Program-made: the position numbers and the translations under genes | Shown: positions 30,333 to 38,894 of the stretch, piece by piece | Numbering within the stretch: the stretch's first letter is position 1 | Layout: each line of letters opens with the position of its first letter | NCBI GenBank assembly: GCA_017458005.1 | Contig: JAFTGH010000053.1 | Location: forward strand, 1 to 52,296 | Source of the DNA: Prevotella sp. | Lineage (GTDB): Bacteria; Bacteroidota; Bacteroidia; Bacteroidales; Bacteroidaceae | Length of the DNA stretch: 52,296 nt | Direction of reading: 5' to 3' | Notes under the pieces: generated by a model | What the model saw: the letters and a program-made list of their open reading frames with translations, nothing else | Database searches by the model: none | What the model was told of the DNA's origin: nothing

Positions 30333-31124
30333 ATGTTGATGTATGTTATGATATTGATAGTCAGTCTGATAGCATTGTTGTGCAGTCTGCTGTATATCTT
30401 GTCCTTAAGGCGCAAGATTAGTGAGATGATGAAGTTTAATCGCATGAAGCATGCCTTCTTGGAGAATATCAACAATGAGATGCATGTTCCTTTGGATGCG
30501 ATGAAAGGACTGGCAGAGACGGTGTCGAAACAGGACCTGTATCTCTCGAAGAATGAGAAGCGCAATATCTCTGTTCAGATGAATTATAATGCGGAACTGA
30601 TAGGGACTTTGTTTGATGAGATCGTGTTGTTCTCGGGTAATAGTGACGAGGGACATCAGTTACATATTGACTCATTCAGTCCTAATGAACTTTGCCGTCG
30701 TTGTCTGGAGGCAAATATGTATAGCATCTATCATCGTCAGGCGGTGAAACTGAACTTCAAGCGGGAATTGAGTGATGAGTTCTTTGTGAGGAATGACCGC
30801 CATCTGGTGGAACTGGTTCTCAACAAACTGATTCTCAATGCCTGCAGGTTTACGGAGACTGGAGAGGTCATCGTGGGTTGTAACACAAGTGAGAACACCG
30901 ATCGCCTGACAATCTTCGTGGAAGATACGGGTCGGGGCGTTCCCGAGAATCGTCGTAATAACTTGTTTACATGGTTTGAGGAGCCTGATGACATGAATGA
31001 TGCCGCAGAACTTGACTTGAGTATCTGTTACCGTCTGGCACAGAAGATGGGCGGTGTTCTTTACATGGACGACAACTATATGCGGAAAGGCTCTCGCTTC
31101 GTGCTCATCCTGCCCCTCCGGTAA
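30333..31124 (+). CDS. Degenerate histidine kinase (predicted pseudokinase)
   Basis: A 263-aa protein with an N-terminal TM helix (residues ~3-25, almost no periplasmic part), a dimerisation helix and an HATPase_c fold. The H-box reads 'FLENINNEMHVPL', where active kinases have 'F-x-x-N-V-S-H-E-x-R-T-P-L'. Asn48 therefore replaces the phosphoacceptor His. The N box ('NKLILNACRFT') and G1 ('DTGRGVP') remain, but G2 is 'AELDLSI' instead of GxGL. It cannot autophosphorylate in the usual way. It may regulate other kinases such as the two TPR kinases in this window, or act as an anti-kinase. It converges on the AGCS gene with one base between the stop codons and no terminator. Confidence 0.85.
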   Translation: MLMYVMILIVSLIALLCSLLYILSLRRKISEMMKFNRMKHAFLENINNEMHVPLDAMKGLAETVSKQDLYLSKNEKRNISVQMNYNAELIGTLFDEIVLFSGNSDEGHQLHIDSFSPNELCRRCLEANMYSIYHRQAVKLNFKRELSDEFFVRNDRHLVELVLNKLILNACRFTETGEVIVGCNTSENTDRLTIFVEDTGRGVPENRRNNLFTWFEEPDDMNDAAELDLSICYRLAQKMGGVLYMDDNYMRKGSRFVLILPLR

Positions 31125-31125
31125 G

Positions 31126-32481
31126 TCAGAACTCCTCCGTCTTGTCTAATTGTCCTCGCCACAAGTATTTGCGAGTCTCGTGGACGATGACACCGCTTAA
31201 TGCCAATAGCGATATCAAGTTTGGTATTGCCATGAGGGCATTCATGCAGTCGGCAAGGTTCCATACAATACTGAGGTTCATCACACTGCCTATGAATATT
31301 GCCGCGATGTATATCACACGATAGACGATTACCCAACGTTTCCCCTTGAGATACTCCACGGCACGTTCACCATAGTAGCACCATCCTAAGATAGTAGAGA
31401 AGGCGAAGGTGAGTAACCCGATGGTCAATAAAGGAGTTCCTACTACGGGAATCTTCGAGAAAGCGACCTTTGTGAGTACCGCACCATTCTCGAAAGTGAT
31501 GTCGGGGTAGGCGAGGACGCTGCTGACAATGACAATACCCGTCATGGCACAGATGATGACCGTGTCCCAGAAAGTACCGCTACTAGACACCAATGCCTGA
31601 CGAACGGGATTGCGCGTCTGGGCAGCAGCGGCGACAATCGGGGCAGAGCCCAGTCCCGACTCGTTACTGAACAGTCCACGGGCGATACCATAGCGTGCTG
31701 CCATCATGACCGTGGTGCCGATGAATCCGCCTCCAGCGGCTTGCGGACTAAAAGCGGAGACGCAGATGAGTTTGATGGCTGGTATGACATAAGAGGCATT
31801 TACACCTATTATATATATACAGCCAGTCACATAGAACAAAGCCATAAAGGGTACAAGCATGGAGCAAACCCTGGCGATGCTCTTGACACCGCCCAGCACG
31901 ACGGCTCCAGCCAACAGGCAGATGAAGGCTCCTGTGATATAAGGAGACACTTGATAGGTCTCATGGGTCAGTGTGGCAATGGCATTAGCCTGTACGGTAT
32001 TGCCAATACCAAAGGAGGCGATGGCGGTGAAGATGGCAAACAGCACGGCAAGCCATTTCCATCCCAGTCCGTACTCCAAGGCAAACATCGGTCCTCCAAT
32101 CACTTTCCCGTCGGTCTTTTTCTTCCTGTATTTGATGGCGAGGAGTCCTTCCGCATATTTGGTGGAGATGCCAAAGACACCCGTCAACCAGCACCAGAGC
32201 ACAGCCCCGGGACCACCCAAGGCTATTGCCGTGGCTACTCCGATAATATTACCTGTGCCAATCGTAGCGGCAAGTGCCGTGGCAAGGGAACCGAACTGTG
32301 ATACATCACCCGTCGCGTCCTTGTCACGCTTGACGGACAGGCGGATAGCCTTGAAGATATAGCGTTGGGGGAAGCGCAGGATAATGGTCAGATAGATATG
32401 GGTACCCAGCAAGAGAATGATCATGGGCCATCCCCATAGTAGTTTGCCTAGTTCTGTGAAGAAATGATTAAGAGCCTCCAT
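31126..32481 (-). CDS. Alanine/glycine:cation symporter (AGCS family)
   Basis: A 451-aa integral membrane protein with about 11 helices. Family signatures: 'GSLATALAATIGTGNIIGVATA' near residue 65 and 'GLFSNESGLGSAPIVAAAAQT' near 270. It imports alanine or glycine with Na+ or H+. It lies 4 bp after the second DUF4230 gene, so it is probably the third gene of that operon. Confidence 0.93.
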   Translation of the reverse strand: MEALNHFFTELGKLLWGWPMIILLLGTHIYLTIILRFPQRYIFKAIRLSVKRDKDATGDVSQFGSLATALAATIGTGNIIGVATAIALGGPGAVLWCWLTGVFGISTKYAEGLLAIKYRKKKTDGKVIGGPMFALEYGLGWKWLAVLFAIFTAIASFGIGNTVQANAIATLTHETYQVSPYITGAFICLLAGAVVLGGVKSIARVCSMLVPFMALFYVTGCIYIIGVNASYVIPAIKLICVSAFSPQAAGGGFIGTTVMMAARYGIARGLFSNESGLGSAPIVAAAAQTRNPVRQALVSSSGTFWDTVIICAMTGIVIVSSVLAYPDITFENGAVLTKVAFSKIPVVGTPLLTIGLLTFAFSTILGWCYYGERAVEYLKGKRWVIVYRVIYIAAIFIGSVMNLSIVWNLADCMNALMAIPNLISLLALSGVIVHETRKYLWRGQLDKTEEF

Positions 32482-32485
32482 CGTG

Positions 32486-33076
32486 TTAGTCTTTGTATTG
32501 TATCTTGACTTGTCTGAACCCCATGCTTTGCATCACTTGACGTACTTGCGCATTGCCGTTCTGCTCTGCTATCTGGATGTTTTGTGGCGTTAATCCTCGT
32601 TGTAGCATGCGCTGGTACGCTCTGCGGAACAGAGCCTCACGGTCTTTTGTCGTCCATGAGCCGCTTTCGTAGAAACTCCTGGTGCGCGCCTCGTCAATGA
32701 AGTCACGGTCCAGCAGTCCAATCTTCGGTAAGGTAATCTCCAGCGTGTCGCCCCTTGGTGTGATCCATCCCGATTCCACCTGCTTGAGATTGACACCCAA
32801 TCGGAGGGTACCATAGTAGATCCTCACCAGATGGTCGTCAGTGAATATGCCTCGGCGGATGGTGTCTACCATCTCCTCATCACTGATAGAGAGGAACTCC
32901 CATTCGCCAATGTCCTTGATACTCTGTATCTGCTGAGGGGTAATGTCTATCTGCTGGTCGGCGCCTAATTCGATATGACTGGATTTCACACTACGGTAAA
33001 TCCAACCTGTCAGGAGCAATAGCAGGATGATGCCAATGCCAAGAATTGTCAGGACGCCTTTATTCTTTATTTCCAT
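32486..33076 (-). CDS. DUF4230 membrane-anchored protein
   Basis: A 196-aa protein with one N-terminal TM helix (~8-26). A DUF4230 domain follows, with 'EWEFLSISDEEMVDT', 'RIYYGTLRLGVNLKQV' and 'ITLPKIGLLD'. DUF4230 proteins are frequent in Bacteroidota and of unknown function. Its start overlaps the preceding DUF4230 gene by 17 bp, which indicates translational coupling. Confidence 0.85.
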   Translation of the reverse strand: MEIKNKGVLTILGIGIILLLLLTGWIYRSVKSSHIELGADQQIDITPQQIQSIKDIGEWEFLSISDEEMVDTIRRGIFTDDHLVRIYYGTLRLGVNLKQVESGWITPRGDTLEITLPKIGLLDRDFIDEARTRSFYESGSWTTKDREALFRRAYQRMLQRGLTPQNIQIAEQNGNAQVRQVMQSMGFRQVKIQYKD

Positions 33077-33743
33077 GTTCGATATTCCTATTGATGAGTG
33101 ACTGGATGTCCTTTATCCCAAAATCCTTACGGAACTGGATGATGATATCCTCTTCCTTGTAGCCCATCTGGGTAATGAGTGGTACCAAGACACGTGCGGC
33201 ATTCTCCTGAGCAGTAGGAATCATCCCTAACTGGGGGATGCTCTCAATGATGGCGGCACGTCCCTGTTGCTCGTAATTGCTCATCTCCTTGTCGGTAAAA
33301 TGAGAGCGTACCAGTCCGACATACTCCTTGATGTTCTTCTGGTCAATCTTCGAACTGGTCATCACTACTTGAGGGTCGGGCAGGGTGACGATGATCTTCC
33401 CACCTGTCCGCTCCACATTACGTTCCGAGAAATCGCTCATGTCGATATACGCCTTCAGCGTGGCATCCATCGGAATGGCTATCTTACGGTCGCCCAATGG
33501 CATCTTAAAGTCGAAATCCTGAGCAAGTAATGTCCCTTTTAGGCGGATGACATCGTCGTGCGTGACAATCTTGTGAATCTTGTATTCCGTTGTGTAGATG
33601 CGAGAACAATGTTGCACTTGTGTGATGAGGAAAGGCAGGGAGTCGACAGCCTCCTTGACCGTCTCCTCACGCTCCGATTGTCGCACTTGCTTCGTGCAAG
33701 CGACACAACACCCTATCAGCAGAATCCATATATATCTTCTCAT
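33060..33743 (-). CDS. DUF4230 lipoprotein
   Basis: About 227 aa from the Met at 33743. The frame extends to 33788 but crosses the promoter. A lipoprotein signal has the lipobox IGCCVAC. The domain contains 'YTTEYKIHKIVTHDDVIRLKG', 'KAYIDMSDFSERNV' and 'KIIVTLPDPQVVMTSSKI', matching the tandem paralogue downstream. The two DUF4230 proteins may form a pair across the periplasm. The -7 box TACCTTTG (33749-33756) is only 5 bases before the ATG, so the mRNA may be leaderless. Confidence 0.85.
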   Translation of the reverse strand: MRRYIWILLIGCCVACTKQVRQSEREETVKEAVDSLPFLITQVQHCSRIYTTEYKIHKIVTHDDVIRLKGTLLAQDFDFKMPLGDRKIAIPMDATLKAYIDMSDFSERNVERTGGKIIVTLPDPQVVMTSSKIDQKNIKEYVGLVRSHFTDKEMSNYEQQGRAAIIESIPQLGMIPTAQENAARVLVPLITQMGYKEEDIIIQFRKDFGIKDIQSLINRNIEHGNKE

Positions 33744-33748
33744 AATTG

Positions 33749-33756
33749 CAAAGGTA
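33749..33756 (-). promoter_or_regulatory. -7 promoter box of the DUF4230-AGCS operon
   Basis: TACCTTTG on the minus strand. The ATG follows after 5 bases. Confidence 0.6.
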
Positions 33757-33884
33757 CTCCACCCGGCTTTTGGCACAAAGTTATACATTTTTCTTTAATT
33801 GGGGGTGAGTTACGGCATACTTTCTTCTCAGAATTAAGCCTGTTTAACTTATGGCAGCCTCTAATGATGTATAGCACTTTCCAC

Positions 33885-33976
33885 TTGTTGACTTAGAGTC
33901 AGCAGGTCTGTTGACATGGAGTCAGCAACCTTGTCGACTGGAGTCAGCAGGTCTGTCGACTGAAGTCGACAACCGA
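33885..33976 (+). repeat. Left arm of mirrored hairpin array
   Basis: Four ~23-bp units with the cores TTGACTTAGAGTC, TTGACATGGAGTC, TCGACTGGAGTC and TCGACTGAAGTC, joined by AGCAGGTCTG or AGCAACCTTG linkers. Each core is itself a short palindrome (GAC...GTC). Confidence 0.8.
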
Positions 33977-33996
33977 TTAGAGCCTTTGTAATCATT

Positions 33997-34062
33997 GAAA
34001 AGTGCCGTTGGAATCAACGAAAAGTGCCGTTGGAATCAACGAGAAGTGCCGTTGGAATCAAT
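33997..34062 (+). repeat. Three tandem 22-bp repeats
   Basis: GAAAAGTGCCGTTGGAATCAAC twice without change (33997-34018 and 34019-34040), and a third copy with two substitutions (34041-34062). They are directly adjacent with no spacers. Confidence 0.9.
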
Positions 34063-34085
34063 CGATAGAACAATCCGATTTACCA

Positions 34086-34173
34086 GTTGACTCCAGTCAA
34101 CCGATTGTTCGACTCTAAGTCAACCGAGCGTTCGACTCCATGTCAACCGATTGTTTGACTCCATGTCAACCGG
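34086..34173 (-). repeat. Right arm of mirrored hairpin array
   Basis: Four units on the plus strand: TTGACTCCAGTCAACC, TCGACTCTAAGTCAACC, TCGACTCCATGTCAACC and TTGACTCCATGTCAACC. They are reverse complements of the three core types in the left arm. Confidence 0.8.
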
Positions 34174-34205
34174 TGCTTTCGGTGAGAAGAAAACTGAGGA
34201 TTAAT

Positions 34206-34236
34206 TTTGTTTTTTTGTTGAATTGCACTACCTTTG
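34206..34236 (+). promoter_or_regulatory. Promoter of the P-type ATPase gene
   Basis: TTTG (34206-34209), 19 bp, then TACCTTTG (34229-34236). The ATG follows after 6 bases, so the leader is very short or absent. Confidence 0.65.
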
Positions 34237-34242
34237 TAGCCC

Positions 34243-36843
34243 ATGAGCAAGAAAGTATATGTAGGACTCACTGATAAGGAGGTGTTGGAGAGTAGGGCGA
34301 AGTACGGCTCTAACATACTTTCCGAACCAGAGCGGGTTCCCTTGTGGAAGCGTTTCCTGAATAAGTTTACCGACCCCCTGATTGTCATATTGTTGATAGC
34401 AGGGGCTTTGTCCATAGGTATCTCATTTTATGAATACCTCGTCCTGTGTGAAGGCGTCGCAGTGTTCTTTGAGCCTGTAGGCATCTTCATCGCGATCTTA
34501 CTTGCTACAGGAATGGCTTTTCTCTTTGAGGTAAAGGCAGACAGGGAATTCTCGATTCTCAATCAGGTGAATGACGAGGAGCCTGTAATGGTGATTAGAG
34601 ACAGGCGACAAATACAGATTCCCAAATGTGACGTGGTAGTCGGTGATGTGGTGTTGATAGCCACAGGTGATGAGATTCCTGCCGACGGTATTTTGCTGGA
34701 AGCCGTATCCATGAGTGTTGACGAGTCGACACTGACAGGTGAGCCTCTATGTCATAAGAGTATCGACGAGCAGGATTTTGACAAAGAGGCGACATTCCCC
34801 ACCAATCAGGTATTGAGAGGGACAAAAGTCATGGATGGGCATGGTGTGTTCCAAGTACATGCCGTGGGAGATGCTACGGAGAATGGAAAGGTGTATGAGG
34901 CTGCTCAGATAGACGATAGCGTGAAGACTCCTTTGAATGAGCAACTGGATCGTCTTGGAAAACTGATTGCGAGTGCCAGTTATGGTATCGCATTCCTGGT
35001 CATTGTCGGACGTGTTCTGATGTATTTCCTGCACTACGATTTCGAATGGGTGTCTTTTGTCTCTTACCTCCTTCAGACCGTCATGATTGCCGTCACTCTG
35101 ATTGTCGTTGCTGTTCCAGAGGGACTTCCTATGGCGGTGACCCTAAGCCTTGCCTATAGTATGCGTCGCATGTTGAAAACGAATAATTTGGTACGTAAGA
35201 TGCATGCTTGTGAGACCATGGGAGCGACGACAGTGATTTGCACGGACAAGACAGGTACGTTGACACAGAACCAGATGCGTGTTAGTGAGGTGTCTTTCGA
35301 AGGAATGAAGTCCGACCTGCAGGAGTTCGTCTATCTAGGTATTGCGGTGAACACGACGGCATCCTTGCAGATAGAAGCCGATAGCCAGCCGACAGTATTG
35401 GGGAATCCAACAGAGGGCGCCTTGCTATTATGGCTGCAAGAACAGCATGTTGACTATCGTGTGTTGAGAGAGCAAGTGATGTATGAGGCAGAACTGCCTT
35501 TCTCTACAGAGCGTAAGATGATGGCTGTTGTCGTGTCCACAGGCAAAGGACGTATCCTTTATGTGAAAGGTGCTCCAGAGATAGTGGGTCAGAAGTGTGA
35601 TATGTCCGAGCCACAGAGAACGGAGATACAAAAATACCTGTATGATAAGCAGCGACAGGGAATGCGTACCCTTGGTTTTGCTTTCAAGCGGTTAGATGAT
35701 ACAGAGAAGCCTATTGCTGACCAACAATTATTGGTAGATGATATGGTGTTCCTTGGCGTTGTCGCCATTTCCGATCCTGTCCGTCCAGATGTGCCTCAAG
35801 CCGTCCGTGAGTGTCTGGATGCGGGTATTGCCGTCAAGATAGTGACAGGCGACACAGCGACGACAGCCTGTGAGATAGCCCGACAGGTCGGGTTGTGGAA
35901 TGATGGTGACTCAACCCGTCAGATGATCACAGGACCAGAGTTTGAGACATTGACCGATGAGGAGTTGTTGGAGAGGGCGATGGACTTGAAAGTGATAGCA
36001 CGTGCACGTCCCATGGACAAGAAACGATTAGTAGCGGCATTGCAGTCGCTAGGACAGGTAGTAGCGGTAACGGGTGATGGCACCAATGACGCTCCCGCTT
36101 TGAAAGTTGCCCATGTCGGTTTGTCAATGGGCGCTGGAACTGCTGTGGCGAAGGAGGCTTCGGATATAACGATTATCGACAACTCCTTCAGCAGTATCGG
36201 ACGTGCTGTCATGTGGGGACGTTCCCTTTATCGGAATATCCAGCGGTTTATCCTGTTCCAGATGACGGTCAATGTGGCAGCATGCCTCATCGTATTAGTG
36301 GGTGCTTTCATGGGAACAGAGGTACCTCTGACAGTGACACAGATGCTATGGGTCAATCTCATCATGGACACCTTCGCGGCGATGGCACTCGCCTCACTCC
36401 CTCCCTCTGAGGCTGTCATGCAGGAAAAGCCTCGTAATCGGCGTGCTTTTATCATTAACCGTGATATGGCATGGCAGATTGTCGGTGTTGGTTGCTTGTT
36501 CTTTGTCCTTTTGCTATTCCTCCTTGGACGGTTTGAGAGTCAGGGATGGACACTCTATGAGCAGAGCCAGTTCTTCACCATCTTTGTGATGCTTCAGTTC
36601 TGGAACATGTTTAATGTCCGTGCGTATGCCACGGGTGAGAGTGCTTTGAGGGTAAAGGGATGTCGTGGCTTCCTGTTTATTGCCCAACTTGTGTTCTTTG
36701 GTCAACTTCTGATTGTATCCTTAGGCGGGAGGATGTTCAATGTGACTCGCTTGTCTGTGACGGATTGGATAGTGATCATAGGCTCAACATCTCTTGTGTT
36801 ATGGATAGGAGAGGGGTGGCGATGGATGAAAAAACATCTATAA
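34243..36843 (+). CDS. P-type Ca2+-transporting ATPase (P2 type)
   Basis: An 866-aa cation pump. The actuator loop TGEP is at ~165, the phosphorylated Asp335 is in DKTGTLT, a nucleotide-binding domain follows with 'KGAPE', and the hinge is 'TGDGTNDAPALKVAHVG'. There are ten predicted TM helices. The helix 4 motif 'VVAVPEGLPMAV' and helix 6 'NLIMDTFAAMALA' (Asn and Asp Ca2+ ligands) match the plasma-membrane Ca2+ ATPase group. It exports Ca2+ from the cytoplasm. It is transcribed alone, downstream of the noncoding repeat array. Confidence 0.94.
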   Translation: MSKKVYVGLTDKEVLESRAKYGSNILSEPERVPLWKRFLNKFTDPLIVILLIAGALSIGISFYEYLVLCEGVAVFFEPVGIFIAILLATGMAFLFEVKADREFSILNQVNDEEPVMVIRDRRQIQIPKCDVVVGDVVLIATGDEIPADGILLEAVSMSVDESTLTGEPLCHKSIDEQDFDKEATFPTNQVLRGTKVMDGHGVFQVHAVGDATENGKVYEAAQIDDSVKTPLNEQLDRLGKLIASASYGIAFLVIVGRVLMYFLHYDFEWVSFVSYLLQTVMIAVTLIVVAVPEGLPMAVTLSLAYSMRRMLKTNNLVRKMHACETMGATTVICTDKTGTLTQNQMRVSEVSFEGMKSDLQEFVYLGIAVNTTASLQIEADSQPTVLGNPTEGALLLWLQEQHVDYRVLREQVMYEAELPFSTERKMMAVVVSTGKGRILYVKGAPEIVGQKCDMSEPQRTEIQKYLYDKQRQGMRTLGFAFKRLDDTEKPIADQQLLVDDMVFLGVVAISDPVRPDVPQAVRECLDAGIAVKIVTGDTATTACEIARQVGLWNDGDSTRQMITGPEFETLTDEELLERAMDLKVIARARPMDKKRLVAALQSLGQVVAVTGDGTNDAPALKVAHVGLSMGAGTAVAKEASDITIIDNSFSSIGRAVMWGRSLYRNIQRFILFQMTVNVAACLIVLVGAFMGTEVPLTVTQMLWVNLIMDTFAAMALASLPPSEAVMQEKPRNRRAFIINRDMAWQIVGVGCLFFVLLLFLLGRFESQGWTLYEQSQFFTIFVMLQFWNMFNVRAYATGESALRVKGCRGFLFIAQLVFFGQLLIVSLGGRMFNVTRLSVTDWIVIIGSTSLVLWIGEGWRWMKKHL

Positions 36844-36869
36844 TGTTAGGATTTATAGAAGAAAAGTAT

Positions 36870-36877
36870 TACCTTTG
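36870..36877 (+). promoter_or_regulatory. -7 promoter box of the lipoprotein gene
   Basis: TACCTTTG, 22 bp before the ATG at 36900. Confidence 0.6.
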
Positions 36878-36899
36878 CAACAAACAAAACGAATAACAG

Positions 36900-37460
36900 A
36901 TGAAAACAAACAGATTCAATCTCATCATGGTCGGTTGTCTTGCTATGATGGTGGTGGCTTGCGGTGAAAAGAAAAAAAGTAATGATATTATTACAGAACG
37001 TGTGGAGCAGCCCAAACCGCAAGAGCCTATCCGCCAGCAGCCATATTCCGGCAACAAAGATTTCAGTTGGATTGGTCGCACCTATCATCTTAGCATCGAC
37101 CGTCAGCCAAGTGACTCCTTACCGATGGTCAAGGATGAGATAGGACAGCAGTTTGTTGATAATATCATTACCTTGGTTGTCTCTCGTCAAGACGGCTCCA
37201 AGTTCTATAGCCATCAGTTTACAAAAAAGGATTTTGACAAGTATCTGGACGATGATTATCGGACAACAGGAATATTAGAGGGACTTGTCTTTGACAAGGC
37301 TGATGGTGATTGGCTGGAGTTTGCGGCGAGTGTTAGCCATCCGCAGACAGATGAGTATATCCCTTTGATTGTTCGTCTCTCACGAATGGGCGAACTATCT
37401 ATCAAGCGTGATGCCCAGATGGATACCAATGCGCTTGATGAAGAGGGGGAAGAGGACTAA
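36900..37460 (+). CDS. DUF4738-like lipoprotein
   Basis: A 186-aa protein with a lipoprotein signal (lipobox VVAC, Cys ~21) and a short charged linker. A globular domain contains 'DFSWIGRTYHLSIDRQPSDSL' (given as a recognisable segment, cut here) and 'ITLVVSRQDGS'. It ends in an acidic tail EEGEED. It resembles DUF4738 lipoproteins of Bacteroidales; function unknown. It is a single-gene unit with its own promoter and terminator. Confidence 0.7.
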   Translation: MKTNRFNLIMVGCLAMMVVACGEKKKSNDIITERVEQPKPQEPIRQQPYSGNKDFSWIGRTYHLSIDRQPSDSLPMVKDEIGQQFVDNIITLVVSRQDGSKFYSHQFTKKDFDKYLDDDYRTTGILEGLVFDKADGDWLEFAASVSHPQTDEYIPLIVRLSRMGELSIKRDAQMDTNALDEEGEED

Positions 37461-37463
37461 TAA

Positions 37464-37502
37464 AAAGCACGGTTATCGGCGAAGTGCCTCCAACCGTGCT
37501 TT
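37464..37502. terminator. Bidirectional intrinsic terminator
   Basis: An 11-bp perfect stem AAAGCACGGTT/AACCGTGCTTT with a 17-nt loop between the convergent lipoprotein and pgi genes. Confidence 0.85.
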
Positions 37503-37530
37503 AATAATGTCAACAGGAACAACTGTCCTA

Positions 37531-38883
37531 TTATGCCTCCTTGGCAAGACGCTCCTTAATGGCTTTTGAGTCAGCCTCGTAACCAGGTTTGTCAAGCAGT
37601 GCAAACATGTTCTTCTTATAGGCCTCAACACCAGGCTGGTTGAATGGGTTCACACCCAGCACATTACCACTGATGCCACAGGCAATCTCGAAGAAATAGA
37701 TCAGTTGACCAATATAATACTCGTTGAGTTCTGGAACAGAGATACGGATGTTGGGAACTCCACCGTCCACATGCGCAAGACGTGTACCCAACTCTGCCAT
37801 CTTGTTAACCTCATCCACACGCTTACCGGCGAGGAAGTTCAGACCGTCCAGGTTCTCCTCGTCAGAGGGGAACAAAAGGCTACGGTTAGGCTTCTCAATA
37901 CTGATAACGGTCTCAAAAATGGTGCGCTCACCATCCTGAATCCACTGTCCCATAGAGTGCAGATCAGTGGTAAAGTCAACGCTGGCGGGGAAGATACCTT
38001 TCTTGTCTTTGCCCTCAGACTCTCCATAGAGTTGCTTCCACCATTCACTGACGAAATGCAGTTTAGGCTGGTAGTTGACCATGATCTCGATTTTCTTGCC
38101 TGCACTATACAGACCGTTACGGACAGCCGCATACTGGGCAGCGAGGTTCTCTTCGAAAGGAACATCCTTACCACATGCCTTCTCCATATCTGCGGCACCT
38201 TGTACCAAAGCCTTGATATCAAAACCGGCACAGGCGATAGGCAGGAGACCTACTGGAGTCAATACAGAGAAACGTCCACCAACATTGTCGGGAATGATAA
38301 AACTCTTATAACCCTCTTTGTCGGCACAGGTGCGTGCTGCGCCACGTTTGGCGTCAGTTACCGCAACGATAACTTCCTTGGCAGCAGCCTTGCCCATCTG
38401 CGCCTCACACTGTTTCTTGAGCAGGCGGAAGGTAAGGGCCGTCTCAGTAGTTGTACCCGACTTGGAGATATTGATTACACCAAATTTCTTGTCTTTCAAG
38501 TATTCGGTCATCTCTGAGAGGTAGTCCTCGCCAATGTTGTTACCAGCGAAAAGGATGGTTGGATTCTTCTTGTCCTGGATCAGCCATGCGAAAGAGTTGC
38601 CTAATGCCTCGATAACGGCACGGGCGCCAAGATAGGAACCGCCAATACCAGCAACGACTACAACCTCGCATTTCTCTCTCAAGGTGTTGGCGACAGCCTG
38701 CACCTCGTCAAGGAAAGCAGGGGTGATACTGCTGGGCAGATGAAGCCAGCCTAAGAAATCATTACCTGGGCATGTGCCCTCTTCCAAAGCCTGCTGAGCG
38801 GCTTTCACTTTTGGCTCAAAAGCCTTCACGGCACCTGCCTCTAAGAAGCAAGCCGCTTTTGTGATGTCAAGTTTAATACTCAT
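37531..38883 (-). CDS. pgi: Glucose-6-phosphate isomerase
   Basis: A 450-aa enzyme of glycolysis that interconverts glucose-6-phosphate and fructose-6-phosphate. It is the short bacterial form (~450 aa) common in Firmicutes and Bacteroidota. Signatures: '[20 protein letters not shown]', the phosphate-binding '[15 protein letters not shown]', '[16 protein letters not shown]', and the catalytic region '[15 protein letters not shown]' with '[12 protein letters not shown]'. It is the third gene of the lysS-gpsA-pgi operon, 11 bp after gpsA. Confidence 0.96.
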   Translation of the reverse strand: MSIKLDITKAACFLEAGAVKAFEPKVKAAQQALEEGTCPGNDFLGWLHLPSSITPAFLDEVQAVANTLREKCEVVVVAGIGGSYLGARAVIEALGNSFAWLIQDKKNPTILFAGNNIGEDYLSEMTEYLKDKKFGVINISKSGTTTETALTFRLLKKQCEAQMGKAAAKEVIVAVTDAKRGAARTCADKEGYKSFIIPDNVGGRFSVLTPVGLLPIACAGFDIKALVQGAADMEKACGKDVPFEENLAAQYAAVRNGLYSAGKKIEIMVNYQPKLHFVSEWWKQLYGESEGKDKKGIFPASVDFTTDLHSMGQWIQDGERTIFETVISIEKPNRSLLFPSDEENLDGLNFLAGKRVDEVNKMAELGTRLAHVDGGVPNIRISVPELNEYYIGQLIYFFEIACGISGNVLGVNPFNQPGVEAYKKNMFALLDKPGYEADSKAIKERLAKEA

Positions 38884-38894
38884 AGTTTTATTTT

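Noticed and set aside
33885-34173. CRISPR array
   Set aside because: The 22-bp repeats are directly adjacent without spacers, the arm units vary, and no cas gene is present.
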